Assembly (NCBI GenBank): GCA_902767125.1
Contig: CACXGJ010000283.1
Coordinates: 1 to 11,036 of the forward strand
DNA length: 11,036 nt
Reading direction: 5' to 3'
DNA from: an uncultured Ruminococcus sp.
GTDB lineage: Bacteria > Bacillota > Clostridia > Oscillospirales > Acutalibacteraceae
Shown here: one piece after another, positions 1-7,823 of the stretch
How the letters are laid out: every line of letters starts with the position of its first letter
Position numbering within the stretch: position 1 is the stretch's first letter
Notes under the pieces: generated by a model
What the model saw: the letters and a program-made list of their open reading frames with translations, nothing else
What the model was told of the DNA's origin: nothing
The model's database searches: none
Program-made: the position numbers and the translations under genes

Positions 1-1827
1 ATGGCTGAATATGAGATGCTTTATCATGCCGTTTCGGATACAAAGGTGAGTCTGCAAAAGTCATTTATAACCTATTACAGTACAAGGAATGTAGAAAAGG
101 CTGTTCAGAAAATATGCAATGTTTACGGCACTAACAAGGAGATAAAAGGCGGTACTGCACTTATACAGAACTGGCCTATCGCAAGACCGGCGGGTGAAGA
201 AAGAATATCAAAGATAATAAGTCTGCTCGGCTTCGGTGATGCCACAGTCACAGTTGATGAGGATAAAAAATATGATGTCTATAATATCAAGCTGAAAAAA
301 CAGTCGGGCAAGGTGAATTATCTGCATCCGATACCTGCCTTCGGTTCATTGGCGGCGACAGAGGGAATAAGAGTCCTTGTTATCTACGGACGATACAATA
401 CCGATACGCTTATTGATGAATTTCTTGCAGTCAACAGTGTTTATTCGACAAGACATACCATAGTTCTTCTTGATTCGGTAATAAGCAAGGAGGAAAGAAG
501 ACGTTTTGCGAGAAAGATAAAGGAAAACAAGTCATTGTCAAAAACATTCCTGCTGATAGACAGGGTATTGTTCCTGTATCTTGCAAAGCATTATCAGCCC
601 AAGAATATCATTCGTATATTGATGGCGGCAGGTATGCCCTTTGCATATAACCAGCCGTTCAACCCGAAGCCGAATGTTGATATACCGGCAGAGCTTTTCA
701 CGGGCAGGCGTGAGGAACTTGAAAGAATAGAATCATATGACGGGGTGAATCTTGTATACGGCGGAAGACAGCTCGGTAAAAGCTCACTTCTCAAGATGGC
801 TGAATATGAGATAGACAAAAATAAGGATAATAACAGAGCAATTGTCATAAGCATAAAGGGAAGGGACTATAAAGAAGCCGCTTTGTGTGTATCAAGAGAG
901 CTTGTCATCAATGATATTCTTCCGCAAGGCTCGGAGTGCGATGACTGGGAGATACTTACAATGAATATAAAAATGCGTCTCAAGGACAGGTCACAGCAGC
1001 CGATAAGCTATCTGTTGCTTATGCTTGATGAAGCGGATAAATTCATAGAAAGCTGTAAGGCAGTGGATTATCGTCCGATAACACTGCTGAAGGAAATGCT
1101 TTCGCCTGATTTCAAATTTGTACTTGCAGGTCTTCATAATCTTGCAAAGTTTGACCATGATTTTTATGCGAACAATTCCGATTTTGCACACCTTGAATCA
1201 TGTGTCATATATCCTTTCAAGCGTCCCGAGGCGACCGAACTCCTTACACATGCACTTGCATATCTGGGATTTGTTTTCAGTGATGAGGTGATAAATCTCA
1301 TACTTGCAAAGACCAATTATTTCCCCGGACTTATCCATCTTTACGGTCAGAAGCTCATACAGGCAATGACAAATGATGATTACGCAGGCTACAGTGAGAC
1401 TGAAACCCCTTATTATGAGGTAACAGAGAATCATATCAAAAAGGTACTTTCCGATCCCAATTTCAAGGACGAGATAAGAGATAAGTTAAGGATGACACTT
1501 CAGGTTGAGGAAAATGACAACAGCCCTTATTATATAATAGCATTGATACTTGCATATCTTTATTATGACGAGGAAGATAAGGATGAGTCGGAAAGACGTA
1601 CAGGCTTTACGATAGACGAGGTTATAGAAAAGGCTAAAAATGACGGGCTGAATCTTATATTGAATTACAGTGACATACAGATAAAAGAGCTTTTCCGAGA
1701 GATGTGGGATCTGAATATCCTTACGGCAAAGGATGATGTATATATGTTCTCGACAGAAGGCTTCCGTGAGCTTCTTGGTACAAAAAGGGAAGTGCAGGAT
1801 GCACTTTTGAAGTATTTGGGAGATTGA
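1..1827 (+). CDS. STAND/AAA-like P-loop ATPase (possibly partial at 5' end)
   Basis: This is a 608-residue cytoplasmic protein with a clear nucleotide-binding core. A GRREEL box (residues 235-240) leads into a Walker A motif, G254-GRQL-G259-K260-S261. Walker B is LLLMLDEAD with D343 and E344, and a sensor-like strand FVLAGLHNL lies near 373-381. FPGLIHLYG (441-449) and a mixed alpha/beta tail (about 505-590) resemble the helical and winged-helix parts of STAND/MNS-type ATPases. The first 230 residues, with alternating hydrophobic strands around 122-200, match no domain I can name. No membrane segment is visible. The ATG is the very first base of the window, so neither a ribosome binding site nor an upstream continuation can be judged; related proteins as I recall them are often longer. 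The stop codon lies 4 bp before the next gene, so the two are almost certainly co-transcribed. The ATPase call is firm; the role in defence or stress sensing is inference. Confidence 0.85.
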   Translation: MAEYEMLYHAVSDTKVSLQKSFITYYSTRNVEKAVQKICNVYGTNKEIKGGTALIQNWPIARPAGEERISKIISLLGFGDATVTVDEDKKYDVYNIKLKKQSGKVNYLHPIPAFGSLAATEGIRVLVIYGRYNTDTLIDEFLAVNSVYSTRHTIVLLDSVISKEERRRFARKIKENKSLSKTFLLIDRVLFLYLAKHYQPKNIIRILMAAGMPFAYNQPFNPKPNVDIPAELFTGRREELERIESYDGVNLVYGGRQLGKSSLLKMAEYEIDKNKDNNRAIVISIKGRDYKEAALCVSRELVINDILPQGSECDDWEILTMNIKMRLKDRSQQPISYLLLMLDEADKFIESCKAVDYRPITLLKEMLSPDFKFVLAGLHNLAKFDHDFYANNSDFAHLESCVIYPFKRPEATELLTHALAYLGFVFSDEVINLILAKTNYFPGLIHLYGQKLIQAMTNDDYAGYSETETPYYEVTENHIKKVLSDPNFKDEIRDKLRMTLQVEENDNSPYYIIALILAYLYYDEEDKDESERRTGFTIDEVIEKAKNDGLNLILNYSDIQIKELFREMWDLNILTAKDDVYMFSTEGFRELLGTKREVQDALLKYLGD

Positions 1828-1831
1828 TGGA

Positions 1832-2890
1832 ATGAGAATAGAAGAAATATGGTGGAAAAATCTGACGAATCCGTCAGGCTTTGCAAAGAAAATCATTTGT
1901 TCCGTTCTTGAAGGAAGATCATCGGCAGTGATATATGAAAATGATATCCCGTGGAAAGAGGACTTTATACAGAATATTTTGTTTGAGGTCGAAAGGGAAA
2001 GCCCGAGCATGAAAACAAATATACACCGAATATCCGGATATGTTGAGCCTGATGAATATATCATGCAAAAATACTGCAACAGGGAGGAAAGGAGTCTTTA
2101 TTGGGGACCGAGGGATCATTCAAAAGCAAAGTTCCTTTCCAAAAGCTCAAAGTCAACGCTCAAAAAAAGCAATGTAGTGATCGACCTGACAAATGCGGAG
2201 AACAGGGATGAGTGGACGGGATTCGTTGAGGAATACACCTCTTACTTCAGCGATGAGGAGGAGCATGGAGTATTCCTGCTTCTGATGAAAGACACGGAAT
2301 TTTCAGGGACGGACAATATCAGGTGCTTCAATTACAGCAGGTATATACATGACTTTGATGTTTTCATGCTCTGTATGACGATACTTTCAAGCCAGAACTG
2401 CTCCATTCAAAGAAAAAAGTATATATCCGAAATAGCCGTTTCGCTTGCAGAGGATAATGTAGTTGTTGCGGGAGAGCTGGCAGAATATAAGGGCAGTCTT
2501 CCCGTAAATGTTTCGAGGATAGCGGAGAAGGTATTCAGGGAAAACGGTCTTTCATGTGATGATATCGCTGTAAAAATAAAAAATGCCCTTTGGGAAGCAC
2601 AGGTAAAAATACTTTTTCCTATAATAGAACAGTTCAGGAGCAGATTCATAGAGACAAACTACGATAAATTAAGGAAATATAAGCTCGATTCATACAAGGC
2701 AAGCAATGTTTTTGAGCTTGAGGTCGGACAACTGTATCACCTGTGTTACAGTCAGGGGATACTCAAAAAAGAGCTTGGCTTTCTTGAAAAGGTAAGGAAT
2801 GCAAGAAACAGCCTTGCACATCTTGAATTTGTTCCCAACAGTGATGTTGATATATTGATGAGCAAATGCCTTTCCTATCCGAATGAATGA
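1832..2890 (+). CDS. HEPN-motif protein partnered with the STAND ATPase
   Basis: This 352-residue protein is encoded 4 bp after the ATPase. The start ATG is supported by GGGAG at 1818-1822, inside the end of the upstream gene, which suggests translational coupling. The C-terminal third (about 250-350) is helical and ends in R325-N-S-L-A-H330. This fits the R-x4-6-H motif of HEPN domains, in which a polar residue commonly follows the arginine. HEPN domains are often metal-independent RNases in toxin-antitoxin, abortive-infection and CRISPR effectors. The helix with IEQFRSRFIE (264-273) supplies the charged residues such domains often carry. The N-terminal half (from WWKNL at 7-11 through about 185) looks alpha/beta with strands near 31-36, 114-119 and 147-152. 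It has no Walker A, so it could be a degenerate NTPase-like or adaptor domain; I do not recognise it. No signal peptide or membrane span is visible. RNase activity is inferred from the motif only. Confidence 0.75.
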   Translation: MRIEEIWWKNLTNPSGFAKKIICSVLEGRSSAVIYENDIPWKEDFIQNILFEVERESPSMKTNIHRISGYVEPDEYIMQKYCNREERSLYWGPRDHSKAKFLSKSSKSTLKKSNVVIDLTNAENRDEWTGFVEEYTSYFSDEEEHGVFLLLMKDTEFSGTDNIRCFNYSRYIHDFDVFMLCMTILSSQNCSIQRKKYISEIAVSLAEDNVVVAGELAEYKGSLPVNVSRIAEKVFRENGLSCDDIAVKIKNALWEAQVKILFPIIEQFRSRFIETNYDKLRKYKLDSYKASNVFELEVGQLYHLCYSQGILKKELGFLEKVRNARNSLAHLEFVPNSDVDILMSKCLSYPNE

Positions 2891-2897
2891 TAAATAA

Positions 2898-2937
2898 AAA
2901 ACGGAGACTGTCCGATAATATCGGTGGTCTCCGTTTT
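2898..2937. terminator. Bidirectional intrinsic terminator between convergent operons
   Basis: An 11-bp stem (2898-2908 with 2927-2937, core CGGAGAC/GTCTCCG) is capped by an inner hairpin formed by CCGAT and ATCGG. A T-rich run follows on the plus strand. The A-rich flank upstream gives a T-run on the minus strand, so it can end both the ATPase/HEPN unit and the ArsR operon. Confidence 0.85.
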
Positions 2938-2965
2938 GATTCTTTTATAAAAAAATTGCGGTATT

Positions 2966-3328
2966 CTAATCTTCAAATTTATCGAGCCAGTCGGGACAAG
3001 ATATTTTGGCGATCTCCTCTATTGTATGGTGCAGCTTGCTTACCATCGGTGTATCAGCGGCACGATAATACATTTCTTTTCCGTTTCTGTTTGCGGTTAT
3101 GAGTCCCGCACCCTTCAGCAGACGCAGATGATGCGAAACGGCAGGACTTGACATTTCAGTAGCAGCCGCTATATTTATGACACATTCCTCACAGTGACAC
3201 AAAAGCCAAAATATACGCAGTCTGCTCGGATCACCCAATTGCTTCATCGCATCGGCAACTGTCTGTATAGTTTCGGTTTTTGGCATTTTACTGACAATAT
3301 CGGGTTTGTGAATATCTTTCAGATCCAT
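2966..3328 (-). CDS. ArsR/SmtB-family metal-sensing repressor
   Basis: This 120-residue winged-helix repressor should bind operator DNA as a dimer and release it on metal or metalloid binding. The ArsR fold is clear. GDPSRLRIFWLL (32-43) is followed by the metal box C44-H-C46-E-E-C49, corresponding to the alpha-3N site (ELCVCDL in classical ArsR). The recognition helix is SSPAVSHHLRLLK (60-72) and the beta-hairpin wing is ITANRNGKEMYY (77-88). A further cysteine, C111, sits near the C-terminus. The paired Asp/His/Glu alpha-5 site of SmtB is not obvious. I chose the ATG at 3328 because GGAGG (3334-3338) lies 5 bp upstream. A TTG at 3346 would add six residues and overlap the preceding stop, but would place that Shine-Dalgarno inside the gene. 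It is the second gene of an operon with the zinc-ribbon membrane protein. The inducing metal is unknown; cysteine ligands favour a soft ion such as Zn, Cd or As. Confidence 0.9.
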   Translation of the reverse strand: MDLKDIHKPDIVSKMPKTETIQTVADAMKQLGDPSRLRIFWLLCHCEECVINIAAATEMSSPAVSHHLRLLKGAGLITANRNGKEMYYRAADTPMVSKLHHTIEEIAKISCPDWLDKFED

Positions 3329-3342
3329 ATTTTCCTCCGATC

Positions 3343-4305
3343 TCAAATTTTCAGGTATTCAAAAAAATGATTGTCAGCATTTTTGTGGATTGTATTTATG
3401 TTCTGACCATGATATGCTGAAAAATCACCCGCAGCACCTGTATGCTGAAAGCGGGGAACAACAAAAAATATCACGGCTGCAGCAACAGCTATTATCAAGA
3501 CTATCAGGGCGGCACTGCCGAATATTTTTCGGAATTTTTGTTTTTGCTGTTGTTTTTTATATTCTTTTTTTCTGTCGGCAAATTCCGCCAATTCATCCTC
3601 CTGATTTCGGCTGAATTGTTTGAACTCCGAGTGTTTTTCACGAATTTCGATTTTCTGCTGCTCTGCAAAGCTCGACTGCTTTTGGAGTATCTCAAGGGAT
3701 GAGTTTCTTTTGAGCCATGATTTTCCGACACCGCAGTTGAAGCATTCCTGTTCAATGTTCCAGTTGAAGCAGCCGCAGCCGCAAAGCCAGTATTTGTCGA
3801 AAAATTCGGGCTTGAATGAAAAGACTGTGCCGTCGATATGGCTTCTGGCACATATATCTATGAATTGTCGGTTCAGGTTTCCCTGAAAGGCAAAAATACT
3901 TTGTTGCTCAAGGCTTGTATCAAAGGGTATATTACCGTTATTTTTCCATATATTTCCCGAAACATCAGTAGCCTGCTTCAATATCAGCTCAATGCTTCTT
4001 GTCTGCGGATCATGTACGGGGACTCGTCTTTTGTATCCAAATTCGATATTTCGAGCTACGTCAAGACTGCTGTATGTAACATCGGGGATATATTCCGCCT
4101 GATTTCTTTTTGCATCATAGCAATAAAGGTCAAAAGTAAGACTGCGTATATTGGTGCTTTGCAGGTTCATGAATTTCACACTTGCAAAAAGCTCTGCCTT
4201 GTCAATATCAAGTGCAAGCATAGATGAGCAGAGTGCAATGGGAGAGTCATCAAACCACAAATGTATATTTTTTTCTTCAAGTATCTTTATTTTTTCATCC
4301 GCCAA
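3343..4305 (-). CDS. Zinc-ribbon, coiled-coil, single-span membrane protein
   Basis: This is a 320-residue protein from a TTG start. AGAGGTGA (4311-4318) is correctly spaced for this TTG but overlaps the alternative GTG at 4312-4314. Domain order: a beta-rich N-terminal domain (about 10-150) whose pattern (VKF-N, then FDLYCYD and IEFGY) resembles Ig-like domains in Clostridial membrane proteins; a zinc ribbon with C175-x-C177 (or C177-x-C179) and C188-x2-C191; a charged coiled-coil-like stretch (about 200-260); a membrane span (about 262-284, ALIVLIIAVAAAVIFFVV); and a short outer tail of about 36 residues. With no signal peptide, the bulk should be cytoplasmic with the C-terminus outside. 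It is the first gene of the operon with the ArsR regulator, 14 bp upstream of it. The function is unknown; metal binding at the ribbon is likely and could link it to the regulator. Confidence 0.85.
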   Translation of the reverse strand: MADEKIKILEEKNIHLWFDDSPIALCSSMLALDIDKAELFASVKFMNLQSTNIRSLTFDLYCYDAKRNQAEYIPDVTYSSLDVARNIEFGYKRRVPVHDPQTRSIELILKQATDVSGNIWKNNGNIPFDTSLEQQSIFAFQGNLNRQFIDICARSHIDGTVFSFKPEFFDKYWLCGCGCFNWNIEQECFNCGVGKSWLKRNSSLEILQKQSSFAEQQKIEIREKHSEFKQFSRNQEDELAEFADRKKEYKKQQQKQKFRKIFGSAALIVLIIAVAAAVIFFVVPRFQHTGAAGDFSAYHGQNINTIHKNADNHFFEYLKI

Positions 4306-4350
4306 GATTCTCACCTCTGTTTTTTTTATTTACAAAAAATTTATAATAAT

Positions 4351-4379
4351 ATTTTAATACCTAAACAAATTTATGTCAA
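4351..4379 (-). promoter_or_regulatory. Sigma-A promoter of the zinc-ribbon/arsR operon
   Basis: On the minus strand, TTGACA (4379-4374) is separated by 17 bp from TAAAAT (4356-4351). This is a near-consensus vegetative promoter placed about 45 bp upstream of the TTG start. Transcription should begin near 4344. I see no convincing ArsR-type dyad over it. Confidence 0.75.
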
Positions 4380-4435
4380 GTCAATAATAAGCGTTTTATG
4401 CGTAAACTGATGGTAAACAATAATTTTTTTTTATA

Positions 4436-4464
4436 TTGAAAAAATTAGTTTAATTTGATATAAT
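4436..4464 (+). promoter_or_regulatory. Sigma-A promoter of the GGDEF gene
   Basis: TTGAAA (4436-4441), a 17-bp spacer and TATAAT (4459-4464) with an extended TG (4456-4457) make a near-consensus promoter. A strong Shine-Dalgarno, AGAGGGGG (4472-4479), follows 9 bp before the ATG at 4489. The leader is short, leaving no room for a riboswitch. Confidence 0.8.
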
Positions 4465-4488
4465 GAAAAAAAGAGGGGGTAGTTTTTA

Positions 4489-7400
4489 ATGGAATCGTGT
4501 TCACAGTTATATACAAGGAAGATTGTGGATTCAATAACACACAGTCTTGGACAGGGACACAGCAGTATTCTTTTTGTCAAGCATTACAATACATTGAATG
4601 TTCCTGTGGAGAATATTCAAACGGCGGTTGCAAACAGCGACAGCAGGATAGAATTGCTGTATCATGAGTTCGGCTCAAACAAAATTCAGGAGGCTTATGA
4701 ACCGTTTTTGGGCTGGATAAAGCAGCTTTATTTTAAATTTTATTTTAAAGTGCCTGTTGATAAATTTCTTGAAAATGCCGGGGTATACTATCAGAGCCGC
4801 TCGGCTATCGAAAGCTATATCATGAAAGGCGAGTGTGAAAGAAGCGAGGATATAATAGTAGTCGAGGTCGAATATGAAAGAAAGAGATTTGCGGATTCTC
4901 TTGCAAAGATATTTTCTTATATCTCAAAAAGGCATACCCTTTTGCTTGTTTTGAACAGGCTGCATCTTGCAGAAAATTCCACACTTAACTTTTTATCTGA
5001 ATTTATAAAAAATACCTACAGCAATATATCACTTCTTGCAAATTACAATGAAGCATATTCTGTCCCGTCATATACCTCTGAAACGTGGACAACTCTTGTA
5101 CGTCAGATAGAGGAGCTTAATTATATGCTCGACTGGAATATGCAGGATGCCCAGACAGCAGCCAATATAAATGAGAGCTTTGAGCCTGTGATATCGAACT
5201 TTCAGAATTATCTTGTCTCAATAAATAACATGATACAGACGCTTGCAATAAAACAGGCTATGCACTATCTCAAAACAGTATATAATAAAATAGTTACCGA
5301 TAAGGTCAATTTAAGTGCAAAGAGTCGTGCAAAATTCTATACCCTTTATGCAACTGCTGCATTGTATGATATGAATATAACAACAGCACTTATGATGTGT
5401 GATAAGCTGAAAAATGTCAATAATAAACATCCGAATGTTGTGTATACATTTAAATATCACTATCTGCTGACATTGTGCGAGGTCTATGGAGGACAGCCTA
5501 ACCTTGCAAAGAAAAATTCCGAAAAGTGTATGAAGATAGCTCATAAAAGCGGTTCCGACAAATATATATTTTTGTCTCAAATGCTGAAATATATATGCAG
5601 GCTTGACGGCTGGACAAATTCATATCGCTGGGACAGAACAATAGACGGTGATGAGCTGACGGGATTTATAAATAAGGCTATGGAATACAAAATGTATGAT
5701 CACCTTGCACATGTATTGTTTTTCGGCTGCTGCAACTCCAGGGAGAATTTTGTGGATGATACACAGAACTGTGAGGAGCAGGAAAGCTTTAAAAAAGCTA
5801 TGTCCATTGCAAAAATGCTGAACAATGATCGTCTTATAATTTCGGCGTGGATGAAAAATGTTTTTCTTGCCCAAGGCTACGGCTGCTTCACCTATGTCGA
5901 TTATTATTATAAAAAATGTCTCGAAATAATCGAGGGACAGAATGATGTATTTGAGGAGGCATCAATTTATAACGGTCTCGGCTTCAACAGGATAGTAAGC
6001 GAACAATTTGTTCTTGCAAACAAATATTTCAATGATGCCCTCGAACTGTTCTATAGTCAGAAGGATACCTACTATGTGGCTGAAACACTCTATAATATGG
6101 CGATAAATGCTATTCTTGCTGATAAATATGAGACAGCTTACAATAATCTTCTTTATTGCATAAAATTAATAAAGTCCATAAAACAACAGAGAATGAGAGT
6201 CTGTAATATGTCCAAATTATATGGTATGATAGTTTATTGCAGCTATAAGATGGGTATCGAATACAATGCCCATTTTTATCTGAATAAAATGGAATATGTT
6301 TTGTACCATGTAATACATTCCACTGACGAAAACAGATTTTTCCTTTGGGATGACGATATGTTTTTTTACTATTTTTGCAGCGGTCTGCTCGAAAAATCGG
6401 ATGATATAAAAAAGGCACAGGGATATTTTGACCAAGCAAAGTATCATATGTTGAGAACGGAGGGACTATGGTTCTTTGTATATGCCATGTTTGCGATGGA
6501 GCAAGCCGATCTGTATGAATTACAAGGTGAACCGAAAAAGGCACAGGCAATACTTGAGGAGTGTATGGAGTTCTGTAATAAAAACGGCTACAAGCACAAG
6601 GAGGAAATGCTCTTTGCAAAGTTACATAAACATCCGCTGATGCCTCCAAAAAATAATGACCTCGTTCTTGAAAAGGTGTCCAAATATCAGATAGATGACC
6701 TTATACAACAATCGGAAATGAAAATGATGCTGGCGGACAAGACCAAGGGTATTGATTTTCTTGTTGCGTGGCAGGAGCTTCTCAACAAAGAAAATTCTAC
6801 TGTCAATGATATTATCGAAAATTCTATGGCTACAATGCAAAATAATTATAATATCGACAGCATACTCTATGTTGAAATCGTGAATGGTCAGCCCATTATC
6901 AGATATAACAGCGGTGAGCTTGATATCAGTGAGGAAATGCTCTATAATGTAACAGGCTATTTCAAAAGACACAAAAAAGAGGTTGTTGCTTCAAGATTTG
7001 ACAGGGAATTTTATGAGTATACTCCTGTACTCTCACTTTTCGGAGTAAATAATATTGTCTCATTCGCCTGTGTTCCTCTTGCACAGGGCGATGAGCTGAC
7101 GGGCTTTATGATAGCTTCCATAGAGCTTCATGAAAATATGACAGGCGGTATAATATTCCTTGACAGAAATGATCTCACTATATTTAAATTTGCCCTCCGT
7201 CAGATGACAGACACTCTCTATCGTCTCAAGGCAAGGGATGAGATAAGTCAGATGAACAGAAAATTACAGCAGAGTGCTGTTACAGACCTCCTCACAGGTC
7301 TGCTCAACAGACAGGGCTTTGCCAAAAAAATAGATGACTATGTTGAGCTTGTCCAAAAGGGAAAGCGATTTGATGTGTGTTTCACACTTCTGTATATCGA

Positions 7401-7821
7401 TCTTGATAATTTCAAATTCTGCAATGATACTTTCGGTCATGATGTCGGCGATGAGATTCTTATAGCTTTTTCGAGGCTGTTCGAGAGAGTTACCAAAAGC
7501 AAGGGCTATATCGTCAGATACGGCGGTGATGAATTTTTGATAGTAATGCCGGAGCATACTGTCGATGAGGGGATCGAGCTTGCCAAATCCATATACAAGG
7601 CTATTGAGAAAAGTGATCATTTTATCCCCGAAATTCAGTCTGCTGTCGGAGAAAAAATAGATATCCCCGAAAATCATCGTGTCTCCTGCTCGATAGGCAT
7701 TGCTTATGAGAACAGCTATGATCAGGAATCTATGAACATCGCTCTCAAACATGCCGATACCAAGCTCTATGCCGTAAAGAAAAATCAAAAATCCAATTAC
7801 AGCGTTTGGGACGGAGAATGA
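4489..7821 (+). CDS. Soluble diguanylate cyclase with degenerate NTPase-like, TPR-like and GAF-like modules
   Basis: This 1110-residue protein is predicted to make c-di-GMP from two GTP. The GGDEF domain spans about 925-1105, with DLLTGLLNRQGF (933-944), the metal-binding YIDLDNFK region and an intact RYGGDEF in which GGDEF is residues 1012-1016. The RxxD inhibitory site expected a few residues earlier is replaced by KSKG, so product feedback through that site should be absent. Residues 1-240 look like a STAND-type NTPase that has lost catalysis: the P-loop position (HSLGQGHSS, 18-26) lacks GK[ST], and the Walker B equivalent LLLVLNRLH (151-159) has N156 instead of Asp. Helical TPR-like repeats fill about 255-735, clearest at 490-562, and a GAF-like sensor domain lies at about 757-915. 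No membrane span is seen, so it should act in the cytoplasm on a soluble signal. It has its own promoter. GGDEF assignment is certain; the other domains are judged by pattern. Confidence 0.93.
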   Translation: MESCSQLYTRKIVDSITHSLGQGHSSILFVKHYNTLNVPVENIQTAVANSDSRIELLYHEFGSNKIQEAYEPFLGWIKQLYFKFYFKVPVDKFLENAGVYYQSRSAIESYIMKGECERSEDIIVVEVEYERKRFADSLAKIFSYISKRHTLLLVLNRLHLAENSTLNFLSEFIKNTYSNISLLANYNEAYSVPSYTSETWTTLVRQIEELNYMLDWNMQDAQTAANINESFEPVISNFQNYLVSINNMIQTLAIKQAMHYLKTVYNKIVTDKVNLSAKSRAKFYTLYATAALYDMNITTALMMCDKLKNVNNKHPNVVYTFKYHYLLTLCEVYGGQPNLAKKNSEKCMKIAHKSGSDKYIFLSQMLKYICRLDGWTNSYRWDRTIDGDELTGFINKAMEYKMYDHLAHVLFFGCCNSRENFVDDTQNCEEQESFKKAMSIAKMLNNDRLIISAWMKNVFLAQGYGCFTYVDYYYKKCLEIIEGQNDVFEEASIYNGLGFNRIVSEQFVLANKYFNDALELFYSQKDTYYVAETLYNMAINAILADKYETAYNNLLYCIKLIKSIKQQRMRVCNMSKLYGMIVYCSYKMGIEYNAHFYLNKMEYVLYHVIHSTDENRFFLWDDDMFFYYFCSGLLEKSDDIKKAQGYFDQAKYHMLRTEGLWFFVYAMFAMEQADLYELQGEPKKAQAILEECMEFCNKNGYKHKEEMLFAKLHKHPLMPPKNNDLVLEKVSKYQIDDLIQQSEMKMMLADKTKGIDFLVAWQELLNKENSTVNDIIENSMATMQNNYNIDSILYVEIVNGQPIIRYNSGELDISEEMLYNVTGYFKRHKKEVVASRFDREFYEYTPVLSLFGVNNIVSFACVPLAQGDELTGFMIASIELHENMTGGIIFLDRNDLTIFKFALRQMTDTLYRLKARDEISQMNRKLQQSAVTDLLTGLLNRQGFAKKIDDYVELVQKGKRFDVCFTLLYIDLDNFKFCNDTFGHDVGDEILIAFSRLFERVTKSKGYIVRYGGDEFLIVMPEHTVDEGIELAKSIYKAIEKSDHFIPEIQSAVGEKIDIPENHRVSCSIGIAYENSYDQESMNIALKHADTKLYAVKKNQKSNYSVWDGE

Positions 7822-7823
7822 GC

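Noticed and set aside
1486..2079. A 197-codon open frame on the minus strand across the ATPase/HEPN junction
   Set aside because: It is antisense to two well-supported genes, has no Shine-Dalgarno, and its product is a Cys/Ile/Phe-rich string with no domain pattern.
2966..3346. Longer ArsR form starting at TTG 3346
   Set aside because: The GGAGG at 3334-3338 would lie inside the coding region and fits the ATG at 3328 well.
3838..4227. A 129-codon plus-strand open frame opposite the zinc-ribbon gene
   Set aside because: The minus-strand gene has promoter, Shine-Dalgarno and domain support; this frame has none.
4315..4488. Possible c-di-GMP or other riboswitch before the GGDEF gene
   Set aside because: The predicted transcript start is only about 20 bp before the ATG, and the remainder is simple AT-rich sequence without paired elements.
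6110..6649. A 179-codon minus-strand open frame opposite the TPR-like region
   Set aside because: Antisense shadow with low-complexity, Cys/Tyr/His-rich translation and no ribosome binding site.
7264..7788. A 174-codon minus-strand open frame opposite the GGDEF domain
   Set aside because: It lies wholly opposite a conserved catalytic domain; its openness follows from the codon use of the real gene.
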